Positions 8,947-16,946 of a stretch of DNA of 52,125 nt are shown here, piece by piece. Source of the DNA: an uncultured Merdimonas sp. (GTDB taxonomy: Bacteria; Bacillota; Clostridia; Lachnospirales; Lachnospiraceae). The DNA lies in the NCBI GenBank assembly GCA_944375885.1, contig CALWBB010000005.1, forward strand, positions 1 to 52,125, read 5' to 3'. Both the position numbers and the translations under genes were made by a program. Within the stretch, counting starts at the first letter, position 1; every line of letters begins with the position of its first letter. Under the pieces are notes generated by a model. The model saw nothing but the letters and a program-made list of their open reading frames with translations, ran no database searches and was not told where the DNA came from.

Positions 8947-10414
8947 GGCTTCCAGCCTCCCTTTTCTGAGCGGTTTCCAGCCCCCGGATCAGCTCATCCA
9001 GAAGCTCCAGCGTCTTTTCCTTCGGATAGACGAATTTACTCTGGGGCAGGGACTTGATGAAGTCGCAGAAGGAGCGGCCGATGCTGCTCTCGCCGATGTG
9101 GATGTTGCAGGCGTACGCGCCGCCGGTAAAGCCCTGCACCGCGTAAATATGCAGGCCGAATCTGGGATCGCAGGTAAAGGTCAGATAGGGAGGAATGGGC
9201 AGCTTCTCCGTATCCGCCAGGCAGCACTGGATTTTCTCCTCCTGAATATCCCGGTAAAGCTCCAGGAACAGCTCCCGGCGGGACCGGATATCAAAAGGCT
9301 CCACAAATTCCGTCGGAAGATCCACCATAATCCCGTCGTCCGCCAGCTTTCTTAAGCCTTCCTCAGAAAAAATTGTAAAATAGTTTTCCTCCAGCCCGCG
9401 CAGACGGCTGAACCGTTTGTCAGCCAGCTCCACCAGAAGCTCTCTGGATGGAAGGCCGGCGCGCACCTGCCGCTCGATCCGCTCGCGGGTGTAGTAGTGT
9501 CCCAGGCAGGGCTGGGCCATCAGCGTATAATAGCCCTCCTCGTCCGTGTTCTGCATATAGGACTGCAGAATGTGGGCCGGATCGCTCAGATAGGAATTCA
9601 GCGGCTGGCACTCCGCCTGAATCTGGCTGAAACGCCGCCGGTAAAGCTTTAGCATTTTCGGATCCGTCTGAATCTGAGCCGCCGACAGGCTGTAATCCAG
9701 CGTAATCAGCACATGGGGCGTCACGATATAATAGGCCAGCGGATTGATTCGGCCCGGAGATGTATTTTCCTCAAAATAATAATAGGCAAAATAATTTCCC
9801 TGGGACACCAGAGACAGCGGCAGAATCCTTTTCAACAGGCCAAGATTCTCTATTTTTGTCCCGTCTCCATTGTGATTTGGAAGAAAGGCCACGATCTGGC
9901 GGACCGTGAATTTCTGCCCGTTCTGCCAGAGGCGCACCAGGCTGTCCGTCAGGGCGCAGTCCTCGGGAAGGTTCAGGATCAGTTCCGCGTTCTCCGAAGC
10001 CTCCGCCTCCCACTGGAGAATCGTCTGAATCGTGGATTCCACCTGGGGCTTCCCACAGAGCAGCCCGGGGAGGCTCTTCAGATCCAGCGCGGCAGCCTCC
10101 TGCTCGATATGATGATAAGAGGAAAAATGCAGCTGCGACAGCTCAGACAGAAGCTCACAGATCGCCTCCTGAATCCGATAAATATCCTCCCCTTGCAGCA
10201 GCATCTCATAATACTGGTTCAGTTCCCGCACCTGCGGAAGGGTCAGCTGAAAATACTGAGCCAGCTGCCTGACCGCCGTATAGGACAGAATTCTCTCATC
10301 CTTCAGCGCCTTGTGAATGGAGGTGCGCTCTATTCCGAGCGTCTTCGCCACTCGGGCGATGGGCTCCCCCCTCTGGTCAAACAGCTCCTTAAGATAAACG
10401 GAAAACTTGGACAT
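8939..10414 (-). CDS. Large HTH-type transcriptional regulator
   Basis: 491 residues. The first about 60 form a Cro/C1-type helix-turn-helix (VAKTLGIERTSIHKALKDER). The remaining about 420 are soluble, with no domain I can name; they look helical at first, then mixed alpha/beta, so they may sense a ligand or partner. It is the first gene of the leftward phospho-signalling operon and its stop overlaps the start of the kinase remnant, so it was translationally coupled to a kinase. It may autoregulate from the 10415-10701 region shared with the LytTR operon. It could also be a kinase substrate; nothing in the sequence decides this. Confidence 0.78.
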   Translation of the reverse strand: MSKFSVYLKELFDQRGEPIARVAKTLGIERTSIHKALKDERILSYTAVRQLAQYFQLTLPQVRELNQYYEMLLQGEDIYRIQEAICELLSELSQLHFSSYHHIEQEAAALDLKSLPGLLCGKPQVESTIQTILQWEAEASENAELILNLPEDCALTDSLVRLWQNGQKFTVRQIVAFLPNHNGDGTKIENLGLLKRILPLSLVSQGNYFAYYYFEENTSPGRINPLAYYIVTPHVLITLDYSLSAAQIQTDPKMLKLYRRRFSQIQAECQPLNSYLSDPAHILQSYMQNTDEEGYYTLMAQPCLGHYYTRERIERQVRAGLPSRELLVELADKRFSRLRGLEENYFTIFSEEGLRKLADDGIMVDLPTEFVEPFDIRSRRELFLELYRDIQEEKIQCCLADTEKLPIPPYLTFTCDPRFGLHIYAVQGFTGGAYACNIHIGESSIGRSFCDFIKSLPQSKFVYPKEKTLELLDELIRGLETAQKREAGSHA

Positions 10415-10509
10415 ATGCTTCTTTCCTCCCTCATAATATGAAAACTGCCGCCTCCGGGCATGAACTTCCGCTAAAACTGCCCTGCGGCGCAGATAGAATT
10501 TCTGACGAT

Positions 10510-10518
10510 ATTATATCA
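10510..10518 (-). promoter_or_regulatory. Extended -10 promoter of the leftward signalling operon
   Basis: On the minus strand TGATATAAT (TG one base before TATAAT), without a good -35. It predicts a leader of about 90 bases before the HTH gene and is the only clear promoter found for the operon down to position 343. Confidence 0.5.
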
Positions 10519-10556
10519 TTAAGCTTCCGATTTTTGGCGGTTTCGGCAGTAGATAA

Positions 10557-10601
10557 GTGTGACAAAAAACAGCCATTTTTCCGTCACACTTTCTGTCACA
10601 C
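10557..10601. promoter_or_regulatory. Three GTGTGAC/GTCACAC boxes in the divergent control region
   Basis: GTGTGAC at 10557-10563 is inverted relative to GTCACAC at 10583-10589 and 10595-10601. The last two form a 12-bp tandem repeat ending one base before the -35 of the LytTR operon. The position suits an activator or repressor site. The LytTR protein and the HTH protein encoded on either side are the natural candidates to bind here. Confidence 0.5.
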
Positions 10602-10602
10602 A

Positions 10603-10631
10603 TTTACAGAAGCACATTTTCCAGAGATAAT
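10603..10631 (+). promoter_or_regulatory. Promoter of the LytTR/secreted-protein operon
   Basis: TTTACA (10603-10608), a 17-base spacer, then GATAAT (10626-10631). It predicts a 5' leader of about 65 bases before the TTG start at 10702. Confidence 0.6.
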
Positions 10632-10701
10632 ATCAGAAGACGGCACCGCTTCCGGCTCTCGGAAGCCTGCCGGACTCCAGCAGCTTAAGGAGGCGGCGCA
10701 C

Positions 10702-11421
10702 TTGCTTCAAATCGCCATCTGCGACCCCAATATTCTACATAGAAATGCATTTTGCGACACCCTGGCTAAGCTTCTGTTCGACGCGGCGGACTACAGCTTC
10801 TCCTGCTTTGGCAGCGCCAAGGATCTGCTGGCCAGGCAGGACGCCGCCGCCTTCTTTCAGCTGGTATTTCTGGAAATCCATCTGGACGGCCCCATGAACG
10901 GGCTGGAGGCCGCGGACCGGATCCGCATCCTCTCGCCGGACACAGACATTATCTTTCTGACGGACGCCGCAGAGTACGTCACCGAGGGCTACCGCTACCA
11001 CGCCTTTGATTTTCTCATCAAGCCCGTGCCGCTGGCAAGGCTTCAGGACGTGGTTTCCCGGTATCTCTCTGAGCGCCGGAAACGCCCTGCCGACTTCCTG
11101 AACGTGACGATCCAGCGCTGCAGCATCCAGCTGCCCCTTTACCAGATTTATTACCTGGAGAGCCAGCTGCGGAAGATCATCGCGCATACGTGGGAAAATA
11201 CCACGGAATTTTATGACCGGCTCGACCACCTGGAGGCGCTGCTCTGCGATTCCGGCTTCGTCCGCTGCCACCAGAGCTACCTGGTGAACAGCCGCCACAT
11301 CCGTCAGCTAAGCAGCGGAACAGTCCTGCTGGCCGACGGGACCAAGCTTCCGGTGAGCCGGACGTACTTTAAGAAACTGAAGGCCATGCCCGGCTTTGAG
11401 GCAGGGCTGAGGGAGGAATAG
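10702..11421 (+). CDS. LytTR-family response regulator with altered receiver
   Basis: 239 residues from TTG at 10702, chosen because AAGGAGG lies 8 bases upstream and the receiver fold starts at once (LLQIAICDPN). An upstream in-frame ATG at 10438 precedes the promoter and would add about 88 residues of no domain. Receiver about 1-120, LytTR DNA-binding domain about 130-235 (YYLESQLRKIIAHT, RCHQSYLVNSRHI, PVSRTYFKKLK). The phospho-acceptor Asp is Glu58 (VFLEIHLDG), and the acidic pair reads DP instead of DD, while the switch Thr (FLTD) and Lys (FLIKP) remain. Such a receiver probably cannot be phosphorylated normally and may be locked active. No histidine kinase is adjacent. It heads an operon with a small membrane protein and a large secreted protein. 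Confidence 0.88.
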   Translation: MLQIAICDPNILHRNAFCDTLAKLLFDAADYSFSCFGSAKDLLARQDAAAFFQLVFLEIHLDGPMNGLEAADRIRILSPDTDIIFLTDAAEYVTEGYRYHAFDFLIKPVPLARLQDVVSRYLSERRKRPADFLNVTIQRCSIQLPLYQIYYLESQLRKIIAHTWENTTEFYDRLDHLEALLCDSGFVRCHQSYLVNSRHIRQLSSGTVLLADGTKLPVSRTYFKKLKAMPGFEAGLREE

Positions 11422-11422
11422 T

Positions 11423-11848
11423 ATGATGAGACAAAAGTTATACGGGATATTCGTGACGGCAGCCGCGCTGGCGCTGGTGGGGGCGATCGTGATAAGTACG
11501 CTCCATTCAGGCTTTTCAGCGCCTTCGGGCGGCGACACCGCATTTGTGAAATTGCTCTGCAGCTATTCCAGAGAGACCGGCGACGGCTGGGAAATTCCCG
11601 ACCTGGGCGAAATGGTAAGGACTGCCGCTCAGACTTCCTCTACGCAGGATGCAGATGAGCTTGGCCTGGCTCTGGAGGAAATGCTGGAGGACGGAGCTTA
11701 CCCCACCCTTCACGTGGACTGCCGTTCCGAAGAGGAGGTACGGGAGGCCTGCCGGGAAGAGCTTTCACAGCTTTATTTCGAGGCTCTGCAGAGTATCCAA
11801 ATCCCCGAGACAGAGACAGCCTGGGGTACCGTAGGAGGTGCGCAATGA
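11423..11848 (+). CDS. Small membrane-anchored protein of unknown function
   Basis: 141 residues, starting one base after the LytTR stop with GGGAGG upstream. One hydrophobic segment (about 6-26, IFVTAAALALVGAIVI) is followed by an acidic, mostly helical extracytoplasmic domain with two Cys. No family recognised. Its stop overlaps the start of the 923-residue gene (ATGA), so the two products are probably made in linked amounts and may interact outside the membrane. Confidence 0.65.
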   Translation: MMRQKLYGIFVTAAALALVGAIVISTLHSGFSAPSGGDTAFVKLLCSYSRETGDGWEIPDLGEMVRTAAQTSSTQDADELGLALEEMLEDGAYPTLHVDCRSEEEVREACREELSQLYFEALQSIQIPETETAWGTVGGAQ

Positions 11849-14616
11849 GACGTCTGCTGAAATATATCACCGCATGGATGCTTTTCCTTTCTGTCTTTTC
11901 CGCTTCCGTCCTTCCGGCTTCAGCCTGGCCCGTCGATCCGGACTGGGAGGACGCCACAGGAACCGGATACGCCAAGACTGTCTCTGACAGATATCTGGAT
12001 TTTCTCTCCGGAGATACCTATAAGACGCTTATGACAGACGACAATTTTATGGCAGAACTCACCTATAAGGGCGTCGTGAATGATTCCCTGACCTACTCTT
12101 CTATCCTCGTCAGCCTCTGGGCGCTGGAGGAACAGCTTGACCTGGAGGACTGCCTGCATATTCTGATGACTATCATACAGATGCAGGAAAACAATTTTAC
12201 AGACTCCTACGCAGATATGGCCAGATACGATACGCTGAAATCCGGCGCAGAGTATGGCCTGGATTTTCTGTCCATCGAAACGGGAGGACTGGGGCTGGCC
12301 GCAGCCTTTTTCGATGACACGGCTACCTCCAGGATTACGACGGTGCTGGGGCTTGGAATAGGCGCCGTTGATATCCATCCATCTACTGCGGAAGAGCTGG
12401 CAGACGTTTTCTCCATTCTGGACGGATATGAAAATCACACGCTCTTCCTGGAGGCAGTCCGTGACAATACCGAATACCTGGACGAGATGCGGGAGGCGGC
12501 TGACATTCTGCTGGACGTGCTGCAGGAATCTGCCATATGGCGCCTGGAAATGGTTCATTCGGATCCGGAAGCGGTCAGCGGCGGGGTTTTCAGCGAGGCC
12601 TTTCTGGAGCATCTGAAAAATTCCGGTATCGATATAGAAGGCTTCGATAAGGAATTTATGGACAACTGGACGAAAACCGCGCTGGATGCCGGGCTGTCCA
12701 TCTCTGGCTTCGGAAAGGCCGGAAAGCTGACCTTCGATATCTATGTAGCTGCCAGCGACCAGCTGTTCGGAACCACAAACATATACCGCCGTTTTGCTGA
12801 AATAGAAGCCCTTCACTGGACTGCCAGCGCCATTCAGAGAGAAATATTCTCTGCCGGAAAAATGTCCCATAATCCGGATGAAAATGTCCAGGCAGCCAAA
12901 AGAACCGTCCCTCTGATGCAGTATCTGATTCTTATACGGGCACGGGCAGAATACTGTCTGGAGCAGCTGCTCTATTTTGACAGCGGGCTTCACAATTCAT
13001 CCCTTGGACAGTTCCAATATACGGATGATGTCAAAGCCTATTACGCAGAGCAGGAACTCTTTTTTAAGGATGCATGGAGAGAAGTCTCCTCCATTCTCGA
13101 ATACGATGAATGGCCTGAACTTGGCGAAAACGCGGTTTCTGGCGGAAACCAGGCTCTGACAGACACCCTCGCCGGACTCGTCTCCCAGTACGGCGTCATC
13201 GGAACCGGCTCTGAGGATTACTCCGGCACGGGCTACGACGGCGGCGAGACTCTGGTGCCCGCAGAGCAGGTCACGGGACTTCTCGGCGCGGATATCTACG
13301 ACTATGACGGAGACGGGCAGGACGAGCTTCTGACCGTGCGCTGCGAGCCCGTGAAAGAATACGATACCGGTGAATCAGCGGGCGGCTGGATCGAGACGAA
13401 GCTGTATCTGGCCGTCTATGAGCAGAATGCGAAGGCTTCCGGTGATTCTGTCGTGCCTGCGGATGAAAAAACCATCTCTGTCCTTGGCCTTCCGGATACT
13501 CTCTGCTCCAGCTCCATTCAGTTCATGCGGGGCGTCCAGGACGGAAAGGCGGCTCTGTACCTGGATCATTATTTTAATTTCAATACCCAGAGCTTCAGCA
13601 CGATCCGCCTCACCTACGACGGAAAGCTGAATGTCTCCGGCGGCGTGGACTGCTCGGAATTCGCCTTTGCGGCCTCCTGCGATACCGGAGCGGCCGAAGG
13701 CGCTCTTGAGACCATGGGCGGCCGCCAGTCCGCAGCAGGCGGCGGCCGGCAGGGCTGGAAAAAAGGCGAAGTCTATAACTGGGAAGGCCAGTCTGCGGAA
13801 ATCCCCGGAGACTATTTTGAAAGCTACCGGAACGACTGGCAGAAGGGCATGGAAGCGATCGGCCTTCAGGACTCCTCCTTCCGCACCATGTATACCTACG
13901 CGATCCCCATCATTCATGAGGACAACGCGGCCCGGACGCAGTATTATATCGATCTGTGTACCCGAAGGCCCGCCGAAACCTGCGCCACGACAGGCGGCGG
14001 CACGCTGACGGAGCTGTGCGGAATCCTCTCGCCCTCCTGGCGGGATGACTCCGGAATGTATCAGATCACATTCACCTGCTACGATTCCACAGGGCTTCTC
14101 GACCAGTACCGCGGCGGCGGAGCGGGAAGCGGTTCTTCCGATGGCAGTCCCGGGACAGGCTCCGGATCCGGGGAGACTTCCGCTTCCTCCGGTTCCCCTG
14201 CCATGAACGCAGCGCCCTCTGGCGTGGAATCTCCGGACGACCTGTTCGCCGCCTTTTCCACCGCCTTCCTGCAGCATCAGGACGGCGGTGAGATCGCGGC
14301 CCTGTACGGGCTGGAATCAGAGGCAGATCGGAGCGCCATCGAGGCCATCTGGACGGACCGGCTTGCGGAGATCACCTACAATGGCTCTATGGGCATTTCG
14401 TCCCAGAGCTTCGCCGGAGCCCAGATGCTCTCTGACGAGGAGGCCGCCGAACTGTGCAGCGCCTACCCCGCGCCACCGGAGGCCGCCTGCCTCCTGCACA
14501 TCGACTCCTCTCCGGACTGGAGCGAGATCTGGCCGGACTGGATGGCGGGCGGCATCGAACTTTACGCGGCCAAGTATAACGGCGGCTGGTATCTGATTCC
14601 AGAAAATATGGATTAA
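11845..14616 (+). CDS. Large exported protein of unknown function
   Basis: 923 residues. A clear signal peptide (positive MRRLLK, hydrophobic core, PASA cleavage motif near residue 27). The next about 430 residues look helical and match nothing I know. Around residue 470-500 is a calcium-loop-like motif (DIYDYDGDGQDELL) typical of FG-GAP/VCBS or EF-hand-like repeats, followed by a beta-rich part with similar spacing. A Gly/Ser-rich linker (about 755-790) separates a small C-terminal domain of about 130 residues that includes LFAAFSTAFLQHQ. No LPXTG anchor or choline/SLH repeats. It is the last gene of the LytTR operon, so it is the likely output or extracellular partner of that regulator. Confidence 0.75.
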   Translation: MRRLLKYITAWMLFLSVFSASVLPASAWPVDPDWEDATGTGYAKTVSDRYLDFLSGDTYKTLMTDDNFMAELTYKGVVNDSLTYSSILVSLWALEEQLDLEDCLHILMTIIQMQENNFTDSYADMARYDTLKSGAEYGLDFLSIETGGLGLAAAFFDDTATSRITTVLGLGIGAVDIHPSTAEELADVFSILDGYENHTLFLEAVRDNTEYLDEMREAADILLDVLQESAIWRLEMVHSDPEAVSGGVFSEAFLEHLKNSGIDIEGFDKEFMDNWTKTALDAGLSISGFGKAGKLTFDIYVAASDQLFGTTNIYRRFAEIEALHWTASAIQREIFSAGKMSHNPDENVQAAKRTVPLMQYLILIRARAEYCLEQLLYFDSGLHNSSLGQFQYTDDVKAYYAEQELFFKDAWREVSSILEYDEWPELGENAVSGGNQALTDTLAGLVSQYGVIGTGSEDYSGTGYDGGETLVPAEQVTGLLGADIYDYDGDGQDELLTVRCEPVKEYDTGESAGGWIETKLYLAVYEQNAKASGDSVVPADEKTISVLGLPDTLCSSSIQFMRGVQDGKAALYLDHYFNFNTQSFSTIRLTYDGKLNVSGGVDCSEFAFAASCDTGAAEGALETMGGRQSAAGGGRQGWKKGEVYNWEGQSAEIPGDYFESYRNDWQKGMEAIGLQDSSFRTMYTYAIPIIHEDNAARTQYYIDLCTRRPAETCATTGGGTLTELCGILSPSWRDDSGMYQITFTCYDSTGLLDQYRGGGAGSGSSDGSPGTGSGSGETSASSGSPAMNAAPSGVESPDDLFAAFSTAFLQHQDGGEIAALYGLESEADRSAIEAIWTDRLAEITYNGSMGISSQSFAGAQMLSDEEAAELCSAYPAPPEAACLLHIDSSPDWSEIWPDWMAGGIELYAAKYNGGWYLIPENMD

Positions 14617-14635
14617 CAGGAATCTCAGGACGAAA

Positions 14636-14684
14636 GAAAAACGCCCTCGAAGCAGGTCCTGCAGGACTGCTGAGGGCGTTTTTC
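14636..14684. terminator. Bidirectional intrinsic terminator
   Basis: AAAAACGCCCTC at the left pairs with GAGGGCGTTTTT at the right around an inner stem of GCAGGTCC/GGACTGC. T runs occur on both strands. It ends the 923-residue gene. Confidence 0.85.
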
Positions 14685-14780
14685 TCATATTACCTTATCA
14701 ATTTCCAGTAGCCTCAAAAGCTTCTGCTCCTTATCAGTCACCCGAATAACCCTTTCTTCCGATGCCGTAAATTTTATCAT
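14685..14780 (-). CDS. Possible 31-residue small ORF
   Basis: From ATG at 14780 the frame reads MIKFTASEERVIRVTDKEQK and on to a stop at 14685, just downstream of the FHA-3 gene and before the shared terminator. The peptide is charged and could fold as a helix. The ribosome site is weak (AGGCG). It may be a real small product of the FHA-3 transcript or chance. Nothing else is seen in 14685-14814. Confidence 0.25.
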   Translation of the reverse strand: MIKFTASEERVIRVTDKEQKLLRLLEIDKVI

Positions 14781-14814
14781 GATATCGCCTGGATGGATCC
14801 TGCCTGTAAATCCA

Positions 14815-15816
14815 TTACAGCACCCGGAACACCTGCTGCGGATTTCCGAAGCTGACTTCTGTCCCCGCCGGAATCTCCGAGATCGCTTCCCGGACCGGCC
14901 GCAGATTCGGCAGGAATACCGGACATTCCTTTCTGTGCGCCAGCAGATAATTCCCCCGCTCCTTCTGATAGGTGATTTCCATGTGGAGCGGGGCGGCCAG
15001 CTCAGGCCCGAAGATCAGATGGGCCAGCTTCGGATCCGAGCCAAAGCAAAGAACCTCTCCGTCTTTCATCGGGAATTCCGCCCCGGCGTACTGGCCGGAA
15101 ATACAGCGGATTCTTCCGATCGCCCGCCGGGCTGCCGGCGCTGGCCCGGGAACGGCCGGCCGGGACTCCTGTCCCGTTCTGTCCGCCTGTCTGGTCTGAA
15201 CTGTCTGCACAGAAGTAAATATCTGATACCAGATATAGAGTCCGCCTGCAAACAGCAGGATAAAAACAGCGAAGCGCCAGAAAGCGCCGTATCTTCCGGC
15301 AGAGCTGATTCCATAGCTCATCAAAAAGGGCAGGGCCATGTAGCAGCCCCAGAAGCCCTTTCCGCTCCGAAAGGCACACAGCAGCGTCACCAGGCCGAGC
15401 ACGCAGATATAGCCGCTTCCAATCAGTCCATTTGCAATGATATTCATATAAAATCCGGCAAACGGATTTCCGCTCACGTCCGAAATCGACCGCGCCGCCA
15501 GCGCCAGCATGATGACGCCCAGACCAAGCAGCAGGATTCCCAGAATTCTTCCCACATTCCGAAAGGCAGCCGTCTCTTCTCTTTCCTGAAAGGAAACACG
15601 TTTCGCTGCCATCACCACGGCAATAATCCATGGAATGTACAAAAAGGTTCCCAGAAGCCCCAGCGCAAGACAGGCTGCTCCCGTTCCCTTCTCTCCCGCC
15701 CGGAAGCACACAGCCGCAGGCAGGCACGCGCCCAGAGCGATTCCAATCAGCAGTACCATAGCGTTCAGCGTGCCGCCTGACCAGAACGGCTCACTGGAAT
15801 ATAAAATCATACACAT
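14815..15816 (-). CDS. Membrane protein with C-terminal FHA-like domain (FHA-3)
   Basis: 333 residues. About six membrane segments occupy the first 200 residues, then a polar linker (about 205-232) and an FHA-like domain (about 237-333). The core reads VLCFGSDPKLAHLIF, again GSD where canonical FHA has GR, with His kept in APLHMEI but no Ser at the usual position. A GGGGGG ribosome site precedes the start. Unlike FHA-1 and FHA-2 it is transcribed alone, divergently from the PP2C gene. The shared GSD motif and membrane layout make it a third member of a local family. Confidence 0.75.
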   Translation of the reverse strand: MCMILYSSEPFWSGGTLNAMVLLIGIALGACLPAAVCFRAGEKGTGAACLALGLLGTFLYIPWIIAVVMAAKRVSFQEREETAAFRNVGRILGILLLGLGVIMLALAARSISDVSGNPFAGFYMNIIANGLIGSGYICVLGLVTLLCAFRSGKGFWGCYMALPFLMSYGISSAGRYGAFWRFAVFILLFAGGLYIWYQIFTSVQTVQTRQADRTGQESRPAVPGPAPAARRAIGRIRCISGQYAGAEFPMKDGEVLCFGSDPKLAHLIFGPELAAPLHMEITYQKERGNYLLAHRKECPVFLPNLRPVREAISEIPAGTEVSFGNPQQVFRVL

Positions 15817-15990
15817 CTGTATTTTCCCCCCTTTTTACGGCCGCGGACGGCCGGCTGTTTCTGCATATTTGTTTCTGCGTTTTTATTTTCTGTATTTATC
15901 TTACCGCCTTCGGCCTGGACTTTCGTAAAAATGTAAGAAATAACATTTTTCCGGTCATAAATGACATTTTTATTCTGCGCTCAGGTTTCC

Positions 15991-15999
15991 TGCTATAAT
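15991..15999 (+). promoter_or_regulatory. Extended -10 promoter of the PP2C/FHA operon
   Basis: TGCTATAAT, a perfect extended -10 element. It overlaps the ATG at 15998, which therefore cannot be the start of the phosphatase. Confidence 0.65.
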
Positions 16000-16024
16000 G
16001 AAAGACAAAAAGGAGGGGGAACGC

Positions 16025-16900
16025 TTGCTGTTTGGAAAACGGAAACCGAAGCTTCCGGCCGCAGAGGACTGCGAACCGAAACCGCCCGTCCTGCAGCCCG
16101 ATATACAGAAATATATTCCTTCCACGCCTGGCCTCCTGGCCACTTCCATCTCTCTGATCGGAGGGCGTAAAAGCCAGCAGGACGCGCTGGACTACCGGGT
16201 TCTTCCCGGCGGCCAGTTTGCCGCCTCCGTGTGCGACGGCATGGGCGGGCTGAACGGCGGAGCCCGGGCCTCCCGGGAAGCCTGCTCAGGATTTTTCGAG
16301 GAATACGAAGCGGCTGTTCTCCGAAGCCGGGGCGCGAAAGGGCCGCCAGATCTGCCGCAGCTTGCAAGGCGGCTTGACCGGCGGATTCTGGGACTAAGAG
16401 ACTCGGACGGCCTTCCCCTCGACGGCGGGAGCACGCTCACGGCGGTGGTGATCGAGAACGGCTTTTTCCACTGGCTTTCCGTGGGCGACAGCCGCATCGG
16501 CCTTCTGCGGGAGGGGAAGCTGCACTGGCTGAACCGACTTCACAATTACCGGCTGGAGCTGGACGAAGCCCTGCGAAACGGCGACATTTCCCCGGAGGAG
16601 TACCAGGCCGAGCTTCCCAGAGGGCCTGCTCTCTTAAGCTACCTGGGCTGCGGAGAGCTGAAATATATCGACTGCCGGATCCGGCAGCCCTTCCTGCCGT
16701 CCGATATCCTGCTGCTGTGCAGCGACGGCTTCTGCGAGCTCCTTCCGGATGACGCCATGGCCCGCACGCTGAACTCTCTGGATGATTCCATGACCAATCT
16801 TCCGGATCTTACAGCGCCCTTCCTCGACCGGGCGGGACGGGGACAGGATAACGCTTCCGCGGTCGTCATCCGCTGCCGCACCATTCAACAATGCAAATGA
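16025..16900 (+). CDS. PP2C-family Ser/Thr protein phosphatase
   Basis: 291 residues from TTG at 16025, chosen because AGGAGG (16011-16016) lies 8 bases upstream and the earlier ATG overlaps the promoter. PP2C motifs appear in order: GGRKSQQDA, VCDGMGGLNGG (metal-binding Asp), GGSTLTAVV, SVGDSRIGL, LLCSDGFCELL and GQDNASAVVI. This is a soluble manganese-dependent phosphatase of the Stp/PrpC kind, which reverses the action of Hanks-type kinases. As the only phosphatase near two kinase genes it is the natural counter-enzyme of the island. About 50 extra residues precede the catalytic core. It is followed 46 bases later by the zinc-ribbon/FHA gene. Confidence 0.9.
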   Translation: MLFGKRKPKLPAAEDCEPKPPVLQPDIQKYIPSTPGLLATSISLIGGRKSQQDALDYRVLPGGQFAASVCDGMGGLNGGARASREACSGFFEEYEAAVLRSRGAKGPPDLPQLARRLDRRILGLRDSDGLPLDGGSTLTAVVIENGFFHWLSVGDSRIGLLREGKLHWLNRLHNYRLELDEALRNGDISPEEYQAELPRGPALLSYLGCGELKYIDCRIRQPFLPSDILLLCSDGFCELLPDDAMARTLNSLDDSMTNLPDLTAPFLDRAGRGQDNASAVVIRCRTIQQCK

Positions 16901-16946
16901 AGCACAAAATCAAATATTTATAACATGATAGAGGAGGTAACGATAT

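Noticed and set aside
15998..16024. ATG at 15998 as start of the PP2C phosphatase
   Set aside because: It overlaps a TGCTATAAT promoter; TTG at 16025 has AGGAGG at the right distance.
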